A stretch of DNA of 64,000 nt from Sulfurospirillum cavolei (GCF_000813325.1 NZ_BBQE01000008.1); one strand, 5' to 3'; shown: positions 1 to 8,799, counted from the stretch's first letter. Made by a program: numbers and translations. Notes: a model not told the origin generated them from the sequence alone.

Positions 1-2
1 TG

Positions 3-530
3 AAGGGCTCGGATATGTTCTTAGGACTTTCTGCTCCGGGCGTCGTAACGGCCGAAATGGTCAAATCGATGAATCCGCATCCGATTATTTTCGCCCTTGC
101 CAATCCGACGCCGGAGATTTTACCCGAAGAAGTACATGCCGTTAGAGACGACGTTATGATGGGAACGGGCAGAAGCGACTATCCGAACCAAGTGAACAAC
201 GTTTTAGGCTTTCCGTTTATCTTTAGAGGCGCATTGGACGTAAAAGCGACGAAAGTGACCGAAGGCATGAAAATGGCGGCGGCGGTTGCTTTGGCTCAAT
301 TGGCGAAAGAGGACGTTCCCGCTTACGTGAAAGCGGCGTATAACGGCGAAGAGTTGAAATTCGGCTACAACTACATTATCCCCAAACCGTTTGACAGACG
401 CGTTTTGGTATGGGTTTCCGTTGCCGTTGCCGAAGCTGCGATCAAAGACGGCGTCGCACGCGTAGAAAATTTCGATCTTAACGCGTACAAAGCAAAACTT
501 CAAGCCATTATCGATGCGGAGCAAAAATAA
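3..530 (+). CDS. Malic enzyme, C-terminal part (partial, 5' end outside the window)
   Basis: The reading frame is open from base 3 and ends at TAA 528-530, so only about the last 175 residues are present. The segment LGLSAPGVVTAEMV followed by FALANPTPEI and the MGTGRSDYPNQVNNVLGFPF stretch is typical of the NAD(P)-binding domain of the bacterial malic enzyme family, which oxidatively decarboxylates malate to pyruvate in the cytoplasm. No phosphotransacetylase domain follows, so this is the short form. The next gene, upp, starts with GTG on the very next base, which suggests co-transcription. The cofactor preference cannot be read from this fragment. Confidence 0.9.
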   Translation, partial: KGSDMFLGLSAPGVVTAEMVKSMNPHPIIFALANPTPEILPEEVHAVRDDVMMGTGRSDYPNQVNNVLGFPFIFRGALDVKATKVTEGMKMAAAVALAQLAKEDVPAYVKAAYNGEELKFGYNYIIPKPFDRRVLVWVSVAVAEAAIKDGVARVENFDLNAYKAKLQAIIDAEQK

Positions 531-1172
531 GTGAAAAACGTCCATGTTATCAAACATCCGTTGATTGAGCACAAACTTTCGATCTTACGCGATGAACGAA
601 CGGAACCGTTTCAGTTTCGACTTTTGGTCGATGAAATCTCTTATTTGATGCTCTTTGAGGCGACGCGCGATTTGCCTTTGCGCGACGTGAGCATCAAAAC
701 GCCCGTAGCGACCGCGCAAACGAAAAAGCTTGACGCAAAAATCATGATTTGCCCGATTCTTCGGGCGGCTCTTGGTATGCTTGATAGCGTTTTCAAGTTA
801 ATTCCCGATGCGAGTGTGGGTTTTTTGGGATTTCAACGCAATGAGCAAACCTTGGAAGCGGAGTTTTATTATGCGAAACTTCCTTCAGACCATACCGAGC
901 GCACCGCGATTATTATCGATCCGATGTTTGCCACGGGTGGAACCGCCATCGATGCGGTGAATTTCTTGAAGTCCAAAGGGGTCAAAGATATTCGCTTTTT
1001 ATCGCTTGTTTCGGCACCCGAAGGTTTAAAACGTTTTTACGAAGTTCATCCGGACGTTCCGGTATTTACGACATGTATCGATGAAGGATTGAACCAACAC
1101 GGCTACATCGTTCCCGGTCTTGGAGATGCGGGAGATCGTGTTTTTAATACGCAAGGCGTTTCGGTTAAATAA
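531..1172 (+). CDS. upp: Uracil phosphoribosyltransferase
   Basis: The product has 213 residues, the usual UPRT length. It converts uracil and PRPP to UMP in pyrimidine salvage. The PRPP-binding loop is visible as IIDPMFATGGTAIDAV around residues 125-140, and the C-terminal uracil-binding region contains IVPGLGDAGDR. The start is GTG at 531, directly after the stop of the malic enzyme gene, which implies translational coupling; no separate promoter space exists. A perfect palindromic terminator follows at 1179-1200. Confidence 0.95.
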   Translation: MKNVHVIKHPLIEHKLSILRDERTEPFQFRLLVDEISYLMLFEATRDLPLRDVSIKTPVATAQTKKLDAKIMICPILRAALGMLDSVFKLIPDASVGFLGFQRNEQTLEAEFYYAKLPSDHTERTAIIIDPMFATGGTAIDAVNFLKSKGVKDIRFLSLVSAPEGLKRFYEVHPDVPVFTTCIDEGLNQHGYIVPGLGDAGDRVFNTQGVSVK

Positions 1173-1178
1173 CCGCTT

Positions 1179-1200
1179 ATGAGCCCTTTAAAGGGCTCAT
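1179..1200. terminator. Bidirectional terminator between upp and gdhA
   Basis: A perfect 22-base palindrome (ATGAGCCCTTT and its complement) lies between two convergent genes and is followed on the plus strand by CTTTTT. It can end both transcripts. Confidence 0.85.
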
Positions 1201-1204
1201 CTTT

Positions 1205-2566
1205 TTACACCGCTCCTTGATCGATCATGGAGTCGGCTACTTTTCGAAATCCCGCGATATTGGCTCCAAGCATGAGATTCCCTTCTGCGTTGAACTCTTT
1301 TGAGGTAGCATACGCAAGATCGAAGATCGACTTCATAATCGCGTGAAGCTTGGTGTCGACTTCGGAAAAACTCCATTTTTGCATGCTGGCGTTTTGACTC
1401 ATTTCCAACTGACTGGTTGCAACACCGCCAGCGTTTGCGGCTTTTGCTGGTCCGTAGAGGATACGGTTGGTTAACATGTAAGCGATGGCTTCGGGCGTAC
1501 TTGGCATATTGGCACCTTCGTTGACCAAACGGCATCCGTTTTGATGCAAGGTTTGAATATCGCGAAGGTTAAGTTCGTTTTGCGTCGCACTCGGAAATGC
1601 CGCAAAACACGGAATCGACCAAACGCCGTTCGTTCCTTTTTCATACGCGTCGACCGGAATGTAGCGAGCATTCGGATAGTGTTTGAGGTATTCGCTTAGT
1701 TCTTGGCGTTTGAGTTCTTTAATCGTTTTAAGGGTGTTAAAATCGATACCGTCTTTATCGTAAAGCATTCCTTTGGAATCGCTACATGTAACGGGTGTCG
1801 CTCCCATTTCGTAGAGTTTTTGAATCGTGTATAACGCGACGTTTCCGGCACCCGAGACCGTGCAAATTTTACCTTTGAGCGAATCGCCTTGTTTGTTGAG
1901 AATATTTTCCGCAAAATAGACCGAGCCGTATCCCGTTGCTTCCGTGCGTGCTAACGAACCTCCCCAATTCAATCCTTTACCGGTTAACACGCCGTCGAAA
2001 CGTCCCGTGAGGCGTTTGTATTCGCCGTACATGTAGCCGATTTCACGTCCGCCTACGCCGATATCGCCTGCGGGAATATCTTTGGTTTCACCGACGTATT
2101 TGGCAAGTTCGGACATAAATGCCTGACAAAAACGCATGATTTCACCTTCGCTTTTGCCCTTAGGATCGAAATTGCTCCCGCCTTTCGCGCCGCCGATCGC
2201 CAGCCCCGTGAGGGAGTTTTTGAAAATTTGCTCAAACCCTAAAAATTTGACGATTCCCAAAGTGACGCTCGGGTGGAAGCGAAGACCGCCTTTGTACGGT
2301 CCGATGGCAGAGTTAAACTGCACACGGTAACCGATATTGGTTTGAATTTTGCCGCTATCGTCCATCCAAACGACGCGGAAAATAATTTGCCGCTCGGGAA
2401 TAACGAGACGTTCCAAAACATTATTGTGAAGGTATTTCGGTTCGGATGCCAAAAGAGGCTCTAAGGATAGAAGTACCTCTTCGACGGCTTGATAAAACTC
2501 GGCTTGTCCGGGCGTGCTTTGTCGTGTAGAGTGTAAAAGACGTTCGATAACGTGTTTAATCGGCAT
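1205..2566 (-). CDS. gdhA: Glutamate dehydrogenase, hexameric NADP-type
   Basis: The product of about 453 residues catalyses 2-oxoglutarate plus ammonia to glutamate. The family segments are clear: GGLRFHPSVTLGIVKFLGFEQ, the catalytic-lysine region GGAKGGSNFDPKGKSE, PAGDIGVGGREIGYMYG, and the nucleotide-binding VSGAGNVALYT. I chose the start at 2566 (MPIKHVIERLL) rather than a TTG-type extension to 2584, because AAAGGAGTC lies just upstream. The start falls inside the last codons of mqnA (ending 2556), so the two genes are probably read together on the minus strand. Confidence 0.93.
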   Translation of the reverse strand: MPIKHVIERLLHSTRQSTPGQAEFYQAVEEVLLSLEPLLASEPKYLHNNVLERLVIPERQIIFRVVWMDDSGKIQTNIGYRVQFNSAIGPYKGGLRFHPSVTLGIVKFLGFEQIFKNSLTGLAIGGAKGGSNFDPKGKSEGEIMRFCQAFMSELAKYVGETKDIPAGDIGVGGREIGYMYGEYKRLTGRFDGVLTGKGLNWGGSLARTEATGYGSVYFAENILNKQGDSLKGKICTVSGAGNVALYTIQKLYEMGATPVTCSDSKGMLYDKDGIDFNTLKTIKELKRQELSEYLKHYPNARYIPVDAYEKGTNGVWSIPCFAAFPSATQNELNLRDIQTLHQNGCRLVNEGANMPSTPEAIAYMLTNRILYGPAKAANAGGVATSQLEMSQNASMQKWSFSEVDTKLHAIMKSIFDLAYATSKEFNAEGNLMLGANIAGFRKVADSMIDQGAV

Positions 2567-3248
2567 GAGACTCCTTTGAAACAAAATGGGTGTCGAGGAA
2601 GCGAGATTTTTTCAAAAATAGCGAAAGGGCTTTTTGTTCTTTCGTTGCAATCGTATAGCTGATGAGCTTTAGATATTCACGAATGTCGCGCGCGGATATG
2701 GCGCGTTCGCTTGCGTAGGTCTCCAAAACGTAGCGGGGGATTTTAATCGGAGCTTTGATAAAACGTTTGGCAAGTTTTTTATAAAACGTTTGGTGACGAT
2801 TGACGCAAAAGCGTGCAAAAACAAACGGTAAATGCGTGCGCGTATGCCAAACTTCTGCCAAATCGACGTATGCGGTAGGGTTTTGCAAATAGAGTTTGAG
2901 CGCTCTATCTCCGATAAATACCTCACCCTCTAGACCCAAGACGCGACAGAGCATATTGGACGTTGCCGAGGCGGGGTCTGTTTTACACATACCTTGCGAA
3001 ATAATTACGCTTTTAACATTTTTTTGTGCGACGATACCGACGTTAAGCGGTGTAACGGTTTTGCGTTTGCTCTCGATGCTGGAGATAAAAGCGGCATCGA
3101 CTTTGCGTTTGCGTAATTTGCGGTTGATGACGGAAGGAACGTCTTTTTGATGTTCGCATGAGCGTTTAAAAGCGTTAGGCAAAGAAGATTTTTTGAGAAA
3201 AACGTGAAACGGAAGAAGATTGATGTAATCTATCTTTCCAAAGACCAT
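2556..3248 (-). CDS. mqnA: Chorismate dehydratase (menaquinone, futalosine pathway)
   Basis: The 230-residue protein begins with KIDYINLLPFHVFLK, matching the start of the MqnA family (solute-binding-protein fold). MqnA dehydrates chorismate to 3-enolpyruvylbenzoate, the first committed step of the futalosine route to menaquinone used by Campylobacterota. Further family-like segments are the VGIVAQKNVKSVIISQ and GDRALKLYL stretches. Start ATG at 3248 is preceded by AAAGGAGTCGTT. The 3' end overlaps the start of gdhA. It is somewhat divergent in the middle, so the assignment rests on the N-terminal pattern and length. Confidence 0.8.
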   Translation of the reverse strand: MVFGKIDYINLLPFHVFLKKSSLPNAFKRSCEHQKDVPSVINRKLRKRKVDAAFISSIESKRKTVTPLNVGIVAQKNVKSVIISQGMCKTDPASATSNMLCRVLGLEGEVFIGDRALKLYLQNPTAYVDLAEVWHTRTHLPFVFARFCVNRHQTFYKKLAKRFIKAPIKIPRYVLETYASERAISARDIREYLKLISYTIATKEQKALSLFLKKSRFLDTHFVSKESHAD

Positions 3249-3429
3249 AACGACTCCTTTGGAATTAAAGTCAAGGAACTATTATAGCCAACCTTGAACA
3301 GACTTCGTACGTATGGCGGCGAAATTCTTTTTCTAAGAGGCTTTATAGAACTATCTTGATACAATAGAGCTAGCAAGAACGCGTTTTGTAAAAAGTAAAA
3401 GCGTATCACACTTTAAGGAATTAGCAAAG

Positions 3430-4185
3430 ATGATCGAATCGTTATTAAACGCCGAAGCGTTGATGGCATTGGTGACGCTAACGGCGTTGGAAATCGTTTT
3501 GGGTATCGACAATATTATTTTTATCGCCATTTTGGTCGGGCGTTTACCCGCGCATCAACGCGATCGTGCGCGTATTTTCGGTTTGGCATTGGCGATGTTG
3601 ACGCGCATTATGCTGTTGTTGTCGCTTTTTTGGATTATGAAACTGACCGCTCCTTTGTTTACGGTGTTTGCGCAAGAGATTTCCGGCCGCGATCTTATCT
3701 TGATTATCGGAGGATTATTCTTGCTTGCCAAATCGACGATGGAGATTCACCACGACGTCGAAGAAGATCCCGAAGAAGAGACCAAAGAGTTGAAAAAAAG
3801 TGCCCGCGGTTTTTTGAATACGCTGATTCAAATTGCGGTTTTAGACATTGTCTTTTCGCTTGATTCGGTTATTACCGCCGTGGGAATGGCCAATAATATT
3901 ATCATTATGATTTTAGCCGTCGTGATTGCCGTAGGCGTGATGATGTTCGCTTCCAAAGCCATTTCGGATTTTATCGACGCAAATCCTACGATTAAAATGT
4001 TGGCACTTTCATTCTTGATTTTAGTCGGCGTTACGTTGATTGCCGAAGGGCTTGATTTGCATATTTCAAAAGCGTACGTCTATTTTGCGATGGCGTTTTC
4101 GTTAGCGGTCGAATCGATCAATATCTACAGTCGCAAGAAAAAAGCTAAGCGATCCATAAGCAAAGCAGTCAAAAAAGAGGCGTAA
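3430..4185 (+). CDS. TerC family integral membrane protein
   Basis: A 251-residue polytopic membrane protein with about seven hydrophobic segments. The diagnostic acidic motifs in membrane helices are visible: TALEIVLGIDNIIFIA near the N-terminus and AVLDIVFSLDSVITAVGMANN near residue 140. TerC proteins are linked to tellurite resistance and, in better studied relatives, to manganese export and metal supply to secreted enzymes. The charged loop EEDPEEETKELKK separates helices 3 and 4. The downstream mreB-like gene begins 2 bases after the stop, so they form an operon. Confidence 0.88.
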   Translation: MIESLLNAEALMALVTLTALEIVLGIDNIIFIAILVGRLPAHQRDRARIFGLALAMLTRIMLLLSLFWIMKLTAPLFTVFAQEISGRDLILIIGGLFLLAKSTMEIHHDVEEDPEEETKELKKSARGFLNTLIQIAVLDIVFSLDSVITAVGMANNIIIMILAVVIAVGVMMFASKAISDFIDANPTIKMLALSFLILVGVTLIAEGLDLHISKAYVYFAMAFSLAVESINIYSRKKKAKRSISKAVKKEA

Positions 4186-4187
4186 CG

Positions 4188-5195
4188 ATGCTATTTTCAG
4201 GGCGTTTTTCACAAGGGTTTGCGATCGATTTGGGAACCAATAATACGCTCGTGTACCAACCCGGTCGCGGTATTATTTTAGAAGAGCCCACGTCGATCGC
4301 GTACGATCAAAGACGCCGCTCTTTTTTCGATTGCGGCGAGAGCTCGAAGCGCATGTTCGGGAAAAACCCCGAGCATATCGAAGTGATGCATCCGCTTTCG
4401 AAAGGGGCTATCGCAAATTTAACCGTAGCCAAAGCATATATCAAAGAGGTGATCAGACGTATGACGCCGCGTCGCTTGTTCCGACCGAATGTCGTGGTAA
4501 GCGTACCGAGCGATCTAAACGCCATGGAGCGCAATGCCGTGACCGAAGCGTGCAAAGAAGGCGGTGCGCGCGACGTATTTTTGATTAAAGACCCTTTCTC
4601 GGCGGCATTGGGTTCGTTTCAAGCTATCGAGCGACCGCAGGGTGTTTTAGTCCTCGATATCGGAGCGGGCGTAAGCGATATATCGTTACTTTCGTGCAAC
4701 GGTATCGTGATGAATAAATCGCTACGTATGGCGGGAAACGATTTTGACGAGGCAATCATCGAACATTTTAAGACGCATCATCGCCTTTTAATGTCGCAGC
4801 GCGACGCGGAAATGCTCAAAAAAACCTTGGGAAATCTTTGTTTGACGGAAGAAAAACACCTTCGTATCAGTGTCAAAAATATGATGACGCGTATGCCGCA
4901 GAGCGTTGAAATTAGCTCGTACGATATTCACAAAGCCATAGTGCCCTTAGCCGATAAAATCGTCGGATTAACGCATAAAATGCTCTCGGAACTACCGCCG
5001 ATGTTCGCGCAAGATATTTACGATCAGGGCATTTTACTCACGGGCGGCTCTTCGATGCTTCAGGGTTTGGATCGCTACATCGGCGAAAAGCTCAAAATTG
5101 ATCTTCACTGCGTGGAAAACCCTTTGCACAATATTATCTTAGGTGCGGGGCGTGCGCTGGAAGATACGCGTTACGCGGTACTGTTTCATACGTAA
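4188..5195 (+). CDS. MreB-like actin homologue (paralogue)
   Basis: A 335-residue bacterial actin of the MreB family. The phosphate-1 loop IDLGTNNTLVY, phosphate-2 loop VLDIGAGVSDIS and adenosine motif GILLTGGSSMLQGL are all present, and the protein has the usual MreB length. MreB polymers guide cell-wall synthesis at the inner membrane. It is linked to terC and not to mreC/mreD as the main rod-shape gene usually is, so it is probably a second copy; another mreB elsewhere in the genome is an inference. Confidence 0.85.
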   Translation: MLFSGRFSQGFAIDLGTNNTLVYQPGRGIILEEPTSIAYDQRRRSFFDCGESSKRMFGKNPEHIEVMHPLSKGAIANLTVAKAYIKEVIRRMTPRRLFRPNVVVSVPSDLNAMERNAVTEACKEGGARDVFLIKDPFSAALGSFQAIERPQGVLVLDIGAGVSDISLLSCNGIVMNKSLRMAGNDFDEAIIEHFKTHHRLLMSQRDAEMLKKTLGNLCLTEEKHLRISVKNMMTRMPQSVEISSYDIHKAIVPLADKIVGLTHKMLSELPPMFAQDIYDQGILLTGGSSMLQGLDRYIGEKLKIDLHCVENPLHNIILGAGRALEDTRYAVLFHT

Positions 5196-5216
5196 ACGAT
5201 AGAAACAAGCGTATGT

Positions 5217-5240
5217 GCTTTTGAAAATTTTCTCAAAAGC
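5217..5240 (+). terminator. Possible weak terminator after the mreB-like gene
   Basis: GCTTTTGA and TCAAAAGC form an 8-bp stem with an 8-base loop 21 bases after the stop. There is no clean T run after it, so termination is uncertain. Confidence 0.4.
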
Positions 5241-5285
5241 CTGATGTCTCGGTATCCAGACGCTAGAGGGAAGGCGAAACCTCTT

Positions 5286-5313
5286 CTTTATATCAATATA
5301 TCTTGATATAAAG
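5286..5313. promoter_or_regulatory. ArsR/SmtB-type operator in front of the arsenic operon
   Basis: Two perfect 11-base inverted arms, CTTTATATCAA and TTGATATAAAG, are separated by 6 bases. The ATATCAA-N6-TTGATAT core has the form bound by ArsR/SmtB metalloregulators. It lies 49 bases upstream of the arsenate reductase start. No arsR gene is present within this window, so the regulator must act from elsewhere. Confidence 0.75.
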
Positions 5314-5362
5314 ATAATTTTATGCTACCATTCTTGCGATGGTTTACATGTAAGGTTTCATA

Positions 5363-6001
5363 ATGAAAAAAGTTCTGATTTTATGTACGGGAAACAGTTG
5401 CCGAAGCATTATCGCCGAAGCGTTGGTCAATGCCAAGTTAGAAGGTGTTGAAGCCTACAGTGCGGGTGTGAGAGCAAGCAAAAAAGTGAACGCTTATGCA
5501 AAAAGAGTTTTAGAAGAAGAGGGTATTTGGAAGGATTCGTATCATTCTAAAGCCTTGGATGAAGTCTTACATGTCGACTTTGATTTGGTGGTTACGGTGT
5601 GCGACCATGCCAACGAAACATGCCCGATGTTTCCGCGTCCCTTACCTAAAATCCACGTAGGATTTTCCGATCCCGACGGTAAAGATTACGGCGCGTTCGT
5701 TCTGACATATCAAGCGATCGAAGCCGAGCTTTTACCGGTCATACAAGCCGAATTGAACAAGGAGAAAGCGATGAAAATCGAAGTTTTGGGAACGGGGTGT
5801 TCCAAATGCCAAGCACTCATGCAAGCTGTTAAAGAGGCGGTTGCCAAAAGCGGAAAATTTGCGCAAATCGACAAAGTAGAAGATAGTATCGCGATTATGA
5901 ATTACGGCGTGATGAGCACGCCGGCGTTGGTTATCGACGGTGTCGTAAAAAGCAGCGGTAAAGTGTTAAGCGTCGATGAAATCCTCGCTTTACTCGCGTA
6001 A
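5363..6001 (+). CDS. Arsenate reductase (LMW-PTPase type) fused to a small thioredoxin domain
   Basis: Residues 1-135 are a low-molecular-weight phosphatase-type arsenate reductase: the P-loop LCTGNSCRS at 7-15 holds the nucleophilic Cys, and VTVCDHANETCP supplies the downstream resolving cysteines. Residues 137-212 are a separate small thioredoxin-like domain (MKIEVLGTGCSKCQAL, with a CxxC active site) of the redox-active disulfide protein 2 type. The product should reduce arsenate to arsenite, with the fused domain a plausible electron donor. An AAGGAG six bases before Met137 could also start the thioredoxin alone. ArsB and an ArsP-like permease follow. The start ATG 5363 is the first after the operator and a TTTACATGTAA element. 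Confidence 0.88.
   Translation: MKKVLILCTGNSCRSIIAEALVNAKLEGVEAYSAGVRASKKVNAYAKRVLEEEGIWKDSYHSKALDEVLHVDFDLVVTVCDHANETCPMFPRPLPKIHVGFSDPDGKDYGAFVLTYQAIEAELLPVIQAELNKEKAMKIEVLGTGCSKCQALMQAVKEAVAKSGKFAQIDKVEDSIAIMNYGVMSTPALVIDGVVKSSGKVLSVDEILALLA
5759..5773 (+). promoter_or_regulatory. Internal ribosome binding site and ATG in frame (thioredoxin domain alone)
   Basis: AAGGAG at 5759-5764, a 6-base spacer and ATG at 5771 lie exactly at the domain junction of the arsenate reductase fusion. Translation from here would give a free 76-residue thioredoxin in addition to the fusion. Confidence 0.5.
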
Positions 6002-6055
6002 TCCCGTGTTACCGATACCTTTTTACTACCCTTTTGGTGAAAGGAGCGTTGAGCG

Positions 6056-7315
6056 ATGTTTGTTGCCGGTTTAGTATTTAGCGTAACGCTTATTTTTGTC
6101 ATCTGGCAGCCGCGCGGATTGCAAATCGGTACGACGGCGTTGATCGGCGCGGTATGCGCTTTGGTGCTCGGCGTCGTAAGTTTTACGGATGTTTTGACGG
6201 TAACACGCATTGTGTGGGATGCGACTTTGGCTTTCATCGGTATCATTATTCTTTCGATGGTTTTAGACGAAATCGGCTTTTTTGAATGGTGCGCGATCCA
6301 TATGGCAAAATTGAGTCGAGGAAACGGGCATATCATGTTCGTTTATTCGCTTCTCTTAGGAAGTTTGGTATCCGCTTGGTTTGCAAATGACGGTGCGGCA
6401 TTGATTTTGACGCCGATTTTACTAGCGAAGATGCGCATTTTAGAGCTCAAGCCTAAAACGATCGTAGCGTTTTTGCTGGCGGGCGGATTTATCAGCGATT
6501 CGGCGTCGCTTCCGTTTGTTTTTTCTAACTTGACCAATATCGTAACCGCCAATTATTTCCATATCGGTTTTGCCGCCTATAGTGCCACGATGGCGATACC
6601 TTACATCGTCAGTACGGTGGTTTCGATCGCGGTTTTGTGGATCGTATTGCGTAAAGAGATTCCTTTACATGTACGCACGGACTTATTGAAAGAGCCCGAT
6701 TCGGTTTTGAAAAACAAAACGCTTTTTCGTTTTTCATGGTTTTTTCTAGCCTTATTGTTGGGCGGTTATTTTATCGGCGACGCGTACCGTTTGCCGATCA
6801 GTCTTTTTGCGCTCGGCGGCGGGCTTGTTTTTTTATTGATTGCGTCGTTGATGCGAACGACCGATGCTTTGCGCATTATTAAAACGGCTCCGTGGCAAGT
6901 CGTATGGTTTAGCATCGGGCTTTATATCGTCGTCTACGGTTTGAAAAATGCGGGGTTAACCGAGTATTTGACCTTCGTGCTCAAAGCACTTAGTGCCTAC
7001 GGTGAGACGGTTGCCGTGATTGCGACCGGTTTTATCGCCGCCGTGTTGAGTGCGCTAATGAATAATATGCCGACGGTGATGATTATGGATATAGCCCTCA
7101 GCGATATTCCGCATACGGCGTTGGCGTATGCCAATATCATCGGTTGTAATTTAGGGCCTAAAATGACGCCGTTTGGTTCTTTGGCAACGCTTTTATGGTT
7201 ATACGTTTTAGCGCAAAAAGGCGTCAAAATAAGCTTTTGGCAATACTCAAAATTCGGACTTCTCGTTACTCCGCCGGTTTTGCTGATCGTCTTGCTTAGC
7301 TTGTTGTTTTTATAA
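6056..7315 (+). CDS. arsB: Arsenite efflux pump of the ArsB family
   Basis: A 419-residue inner membrane protein with about 11-12 hydrophobic segments, the length and pattern of ArsB. The segments WFANDGAALILTPILLA and FISDSASLPFVFSNLTNIV are typical of ArsB and the wider ion-transporter superfamily, as is NNMPTVMIMDIAL with the later GCNLGPKMTPFGSLATLLWL. It exports arsenite produced by the upstream reductase. AAAGGAG lies upstream of the ATG, and the gene starts 54 bases after the reductase stop. Confidence 0.93.
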   Translation: MFVAGLVFSVTLIFVIWQPRGLQIGTTALIGAVCALVLGVVSFTDVLTVTRIVWDATLAFIGIIILSMVLDEIGFFEWCAIHMAKLSRGNGHIMFVYSLLLGSLVSAWFANDGAALILTPILLAKMRILELKPKTIVAFLLAGGFISDSASLPFVFSNLTNIVTANYFHIGFAAYSATMAIPYIVSTVVSIAVLWIVLRKEIPLHVRTDLLKEPDSVLKNKTLFRFSWFFLALLLGGYFIGDAYRLPISLFALGGGLVFLLIASLMRTTDALRIIKTAPWQVVWFSIGLYIVVYGLKNAGLTEYLTFVLKALSAYGETVAVIATGFIAAVLSALMNNMPTVMIMDIALSDIPHTALAYANIIGCNLGPKMTPFGSLATLLWLYVLAQKGVKISFWQYSKFGLLVTPPVLLIVLLSLLFL

Positions 7316-7365
7316 AATCTAAAGAACGATCGTAAACGTTAGTTTATTTTTAAAAAGGGTGTAGA

Positions 7366-8325
7366 ATGTTTGATTGGTGGGAAAGAATCGTCGATCTATT
7401 GATTTCGGATTTATTCGGGATGGACAAAGGATCTTCCATAGGAGGGGCGGTTCACTTTTTTATTTACGATACCCTCAAAATCTACATGTTACTCGTTTTG
7501 ATCATTTTTGCGGTTAGTTTTTTACGAACCTATTTCAATACCGAAAAGGTTCGGGTTTATTTGCAAGGCAAAAGCGAAGTGACGGGCAATATTTTGGCGT
7601 CGCTTTTCGGCGTCATCACCCCTTTTTGTAGCTGTTCGGCGATTCCTCTGTTTTTGGGGTTTATGCAAGCGCGCATTCCTATCGGCATTACGTTTAGTTT
7701 TTTAATCTCTTCTCCGATGAACAATGAAGTAGCGATTGCCCTTTTATTCGGACTTTTCGGCTGGAAAATTACGGCACTTTACATCGGTTTTGGACTGTTG
7801 GTCGCGATTATCGGCGGTTTTATCGTGGGAAAACTCGATATGGAAAAATACGTTTTAATTCCCGTCGTGCCGATGAGCGGCGATTTGGCAGAGGTTGAGA
7901 TTAGGATGACGCTGCGCACAAGGCTCAAGGAGTCGTGGGCGTATACGATGGATATCGTGAAAAAAATCTATCTCTACGTGATGGTAGGTGTGGGCATCGG
8001 GGCGTTTATTCACGGTTACGTACCGACGGAATTTATCGTAAAATATGCCGGAAGCGATGCGTGGTACAGCGTGCCTTTAGCGGTTTTATTGGGGGTGCCG
8101 ATGTACTCCAATGCCGCCGGCGTTATGCCGTTGATCGAGGTTTTAACCGGCAAAGGGATGTTACTCGGTACGGCTTTGAGCTTTATGATGGCGATTACCG
8201 CACTCTCCTTGCCCGAAGCGATGATTTTAAAACGCATCTTACATGTAAAGCTCATCGCGACGTTTTTCGGTATCGTGGCAGTGGGAATTATGGGAATCGG
8301 GTATCTTTTCAACGCTATTTTATAG
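7366..8325 (+). CDS. ArsP-like permease (UPF0718 family)
   Basis: A 319-residue polytopic membrane protein. The signature ITPFCSCSAIPLFLGF near residue 88 and LISSPMNNEVAIALLFGLFG are typical of the permease family that includes ArsP, which exports trivalent organoarsenicals such as methylarsenite. A second half carries GVPMYSNAAGVMPLIEVL, an internal pseudo-repeat of the first motif. The place in an arsenic operon supports the ArsP role; the family also has members of unknown substrate. The stop overlaps the ribosome binding region of the following rhodanese gene. Confidence 0.8.
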   Translation: MFDWWERIVDLLISDLFGMDKGSSIGGAVHFFIYDTLKIYMLLVLIIFAVSFLRTYFNTEKVRVYLQGKSEVTGNILASLFGVITPFCSCSAIPLFLGFMQARIPIGITFSFLISSPMNNEVAIALLFGLFGWKITALYIGFGLLVAIIGGFIVGKLDMEKYVLIPVVPMSGDLAEVEIRMTLRTRLKESWAYTMDIVKKIYLYVMVGVGIGAFIHGYVPTEFIVKYAGSDAWYSVPLAVLLGVPMYSNAAGVMPLIEVLTGKGMLLGTALSFMMAITALSLPEAMILKRILHVKLIATFFGIVAVGIMGIGYLFNAIL

Positions 8326-8334
8326 GAAGCGACT

Positions 8335-8799
8335 ATGAAAAAAACGATGCTTATTCTTTGTGTAGCGGTTGGGCTTATGTATGCGACAGAGCCGAAAAAA
8401 ATAGACTTTGAAGCGTATTTACGTTCGTTTGATTATCAAGAACGCGAAACTATGAAGATCAAAACGCCTGACATGTTAGTCCTTGTCGAAGAGGGGAAAG
8501 CGATTTTAGTGGATGTCCGTTTTCCTGAAGAATTTGAAGTATGGCATATGAATTTTGCTAAAAATATTCCGCTGAACGAATTGCCGCAACGTTTAAAAGA
8601 ACTTCCCAAAGATAAGCTCATCATTACCGCTTGCCCACATTATGACCGATCGAGTATGGCGAGGCTTTTTCTAACGCTCAACGGCTATAACGCCAAATAC
8701 CTCAATGACGGGCTTTTGAAAACGGCGGATTTTTTACGCGGCGACAATGCCAAAGAGTTTTTGGAAGCGTACGAGGCAACGCACACGGTAACACCGTAG
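8335..8799 (+). CDS. Periplasmic single-domain rhodanese
   Basis: The 154-residue product starts with a signal peptide (MKKTMLILCVAVGLMYA) and continues into one rhodanese domain: VDVRFPEEFEVWHMNFAKNIPL and the active-site loop ITACPHYDRSSMARLF with the catalytic Cys. It would act as a sulfurtransferase or a thiol/arsenic-binding protein in the periplasm. It lies 9 bases after the ArsP-like gene and probably belongs to that operon. The active-site loop is longer and more polar than in well-known rhodaneses, so the substrate is open. Confidence 0.82.
   Translation: MKKTMLILCVAVGLMYATEPKKIDFEAYLRSFDYQERETMKIKTPDMLVLVEEGKAILVDVRFPEEFEVWHMNFAKNIPLNELPQRLKELPKDKLIITACPHYDRSSMARLFLTLNGYNAKYLNDGLLKTADFLRGDNAKEFLEAYEATHTVTP

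Noticed and set aside
5341..5362. TTTACATGTAA before the arsenate reductase as its specific operator
   Set aside because: The same palindrome occurs 22 times in the window, mostly inside unrelated genes, so it is not specific to this operon.
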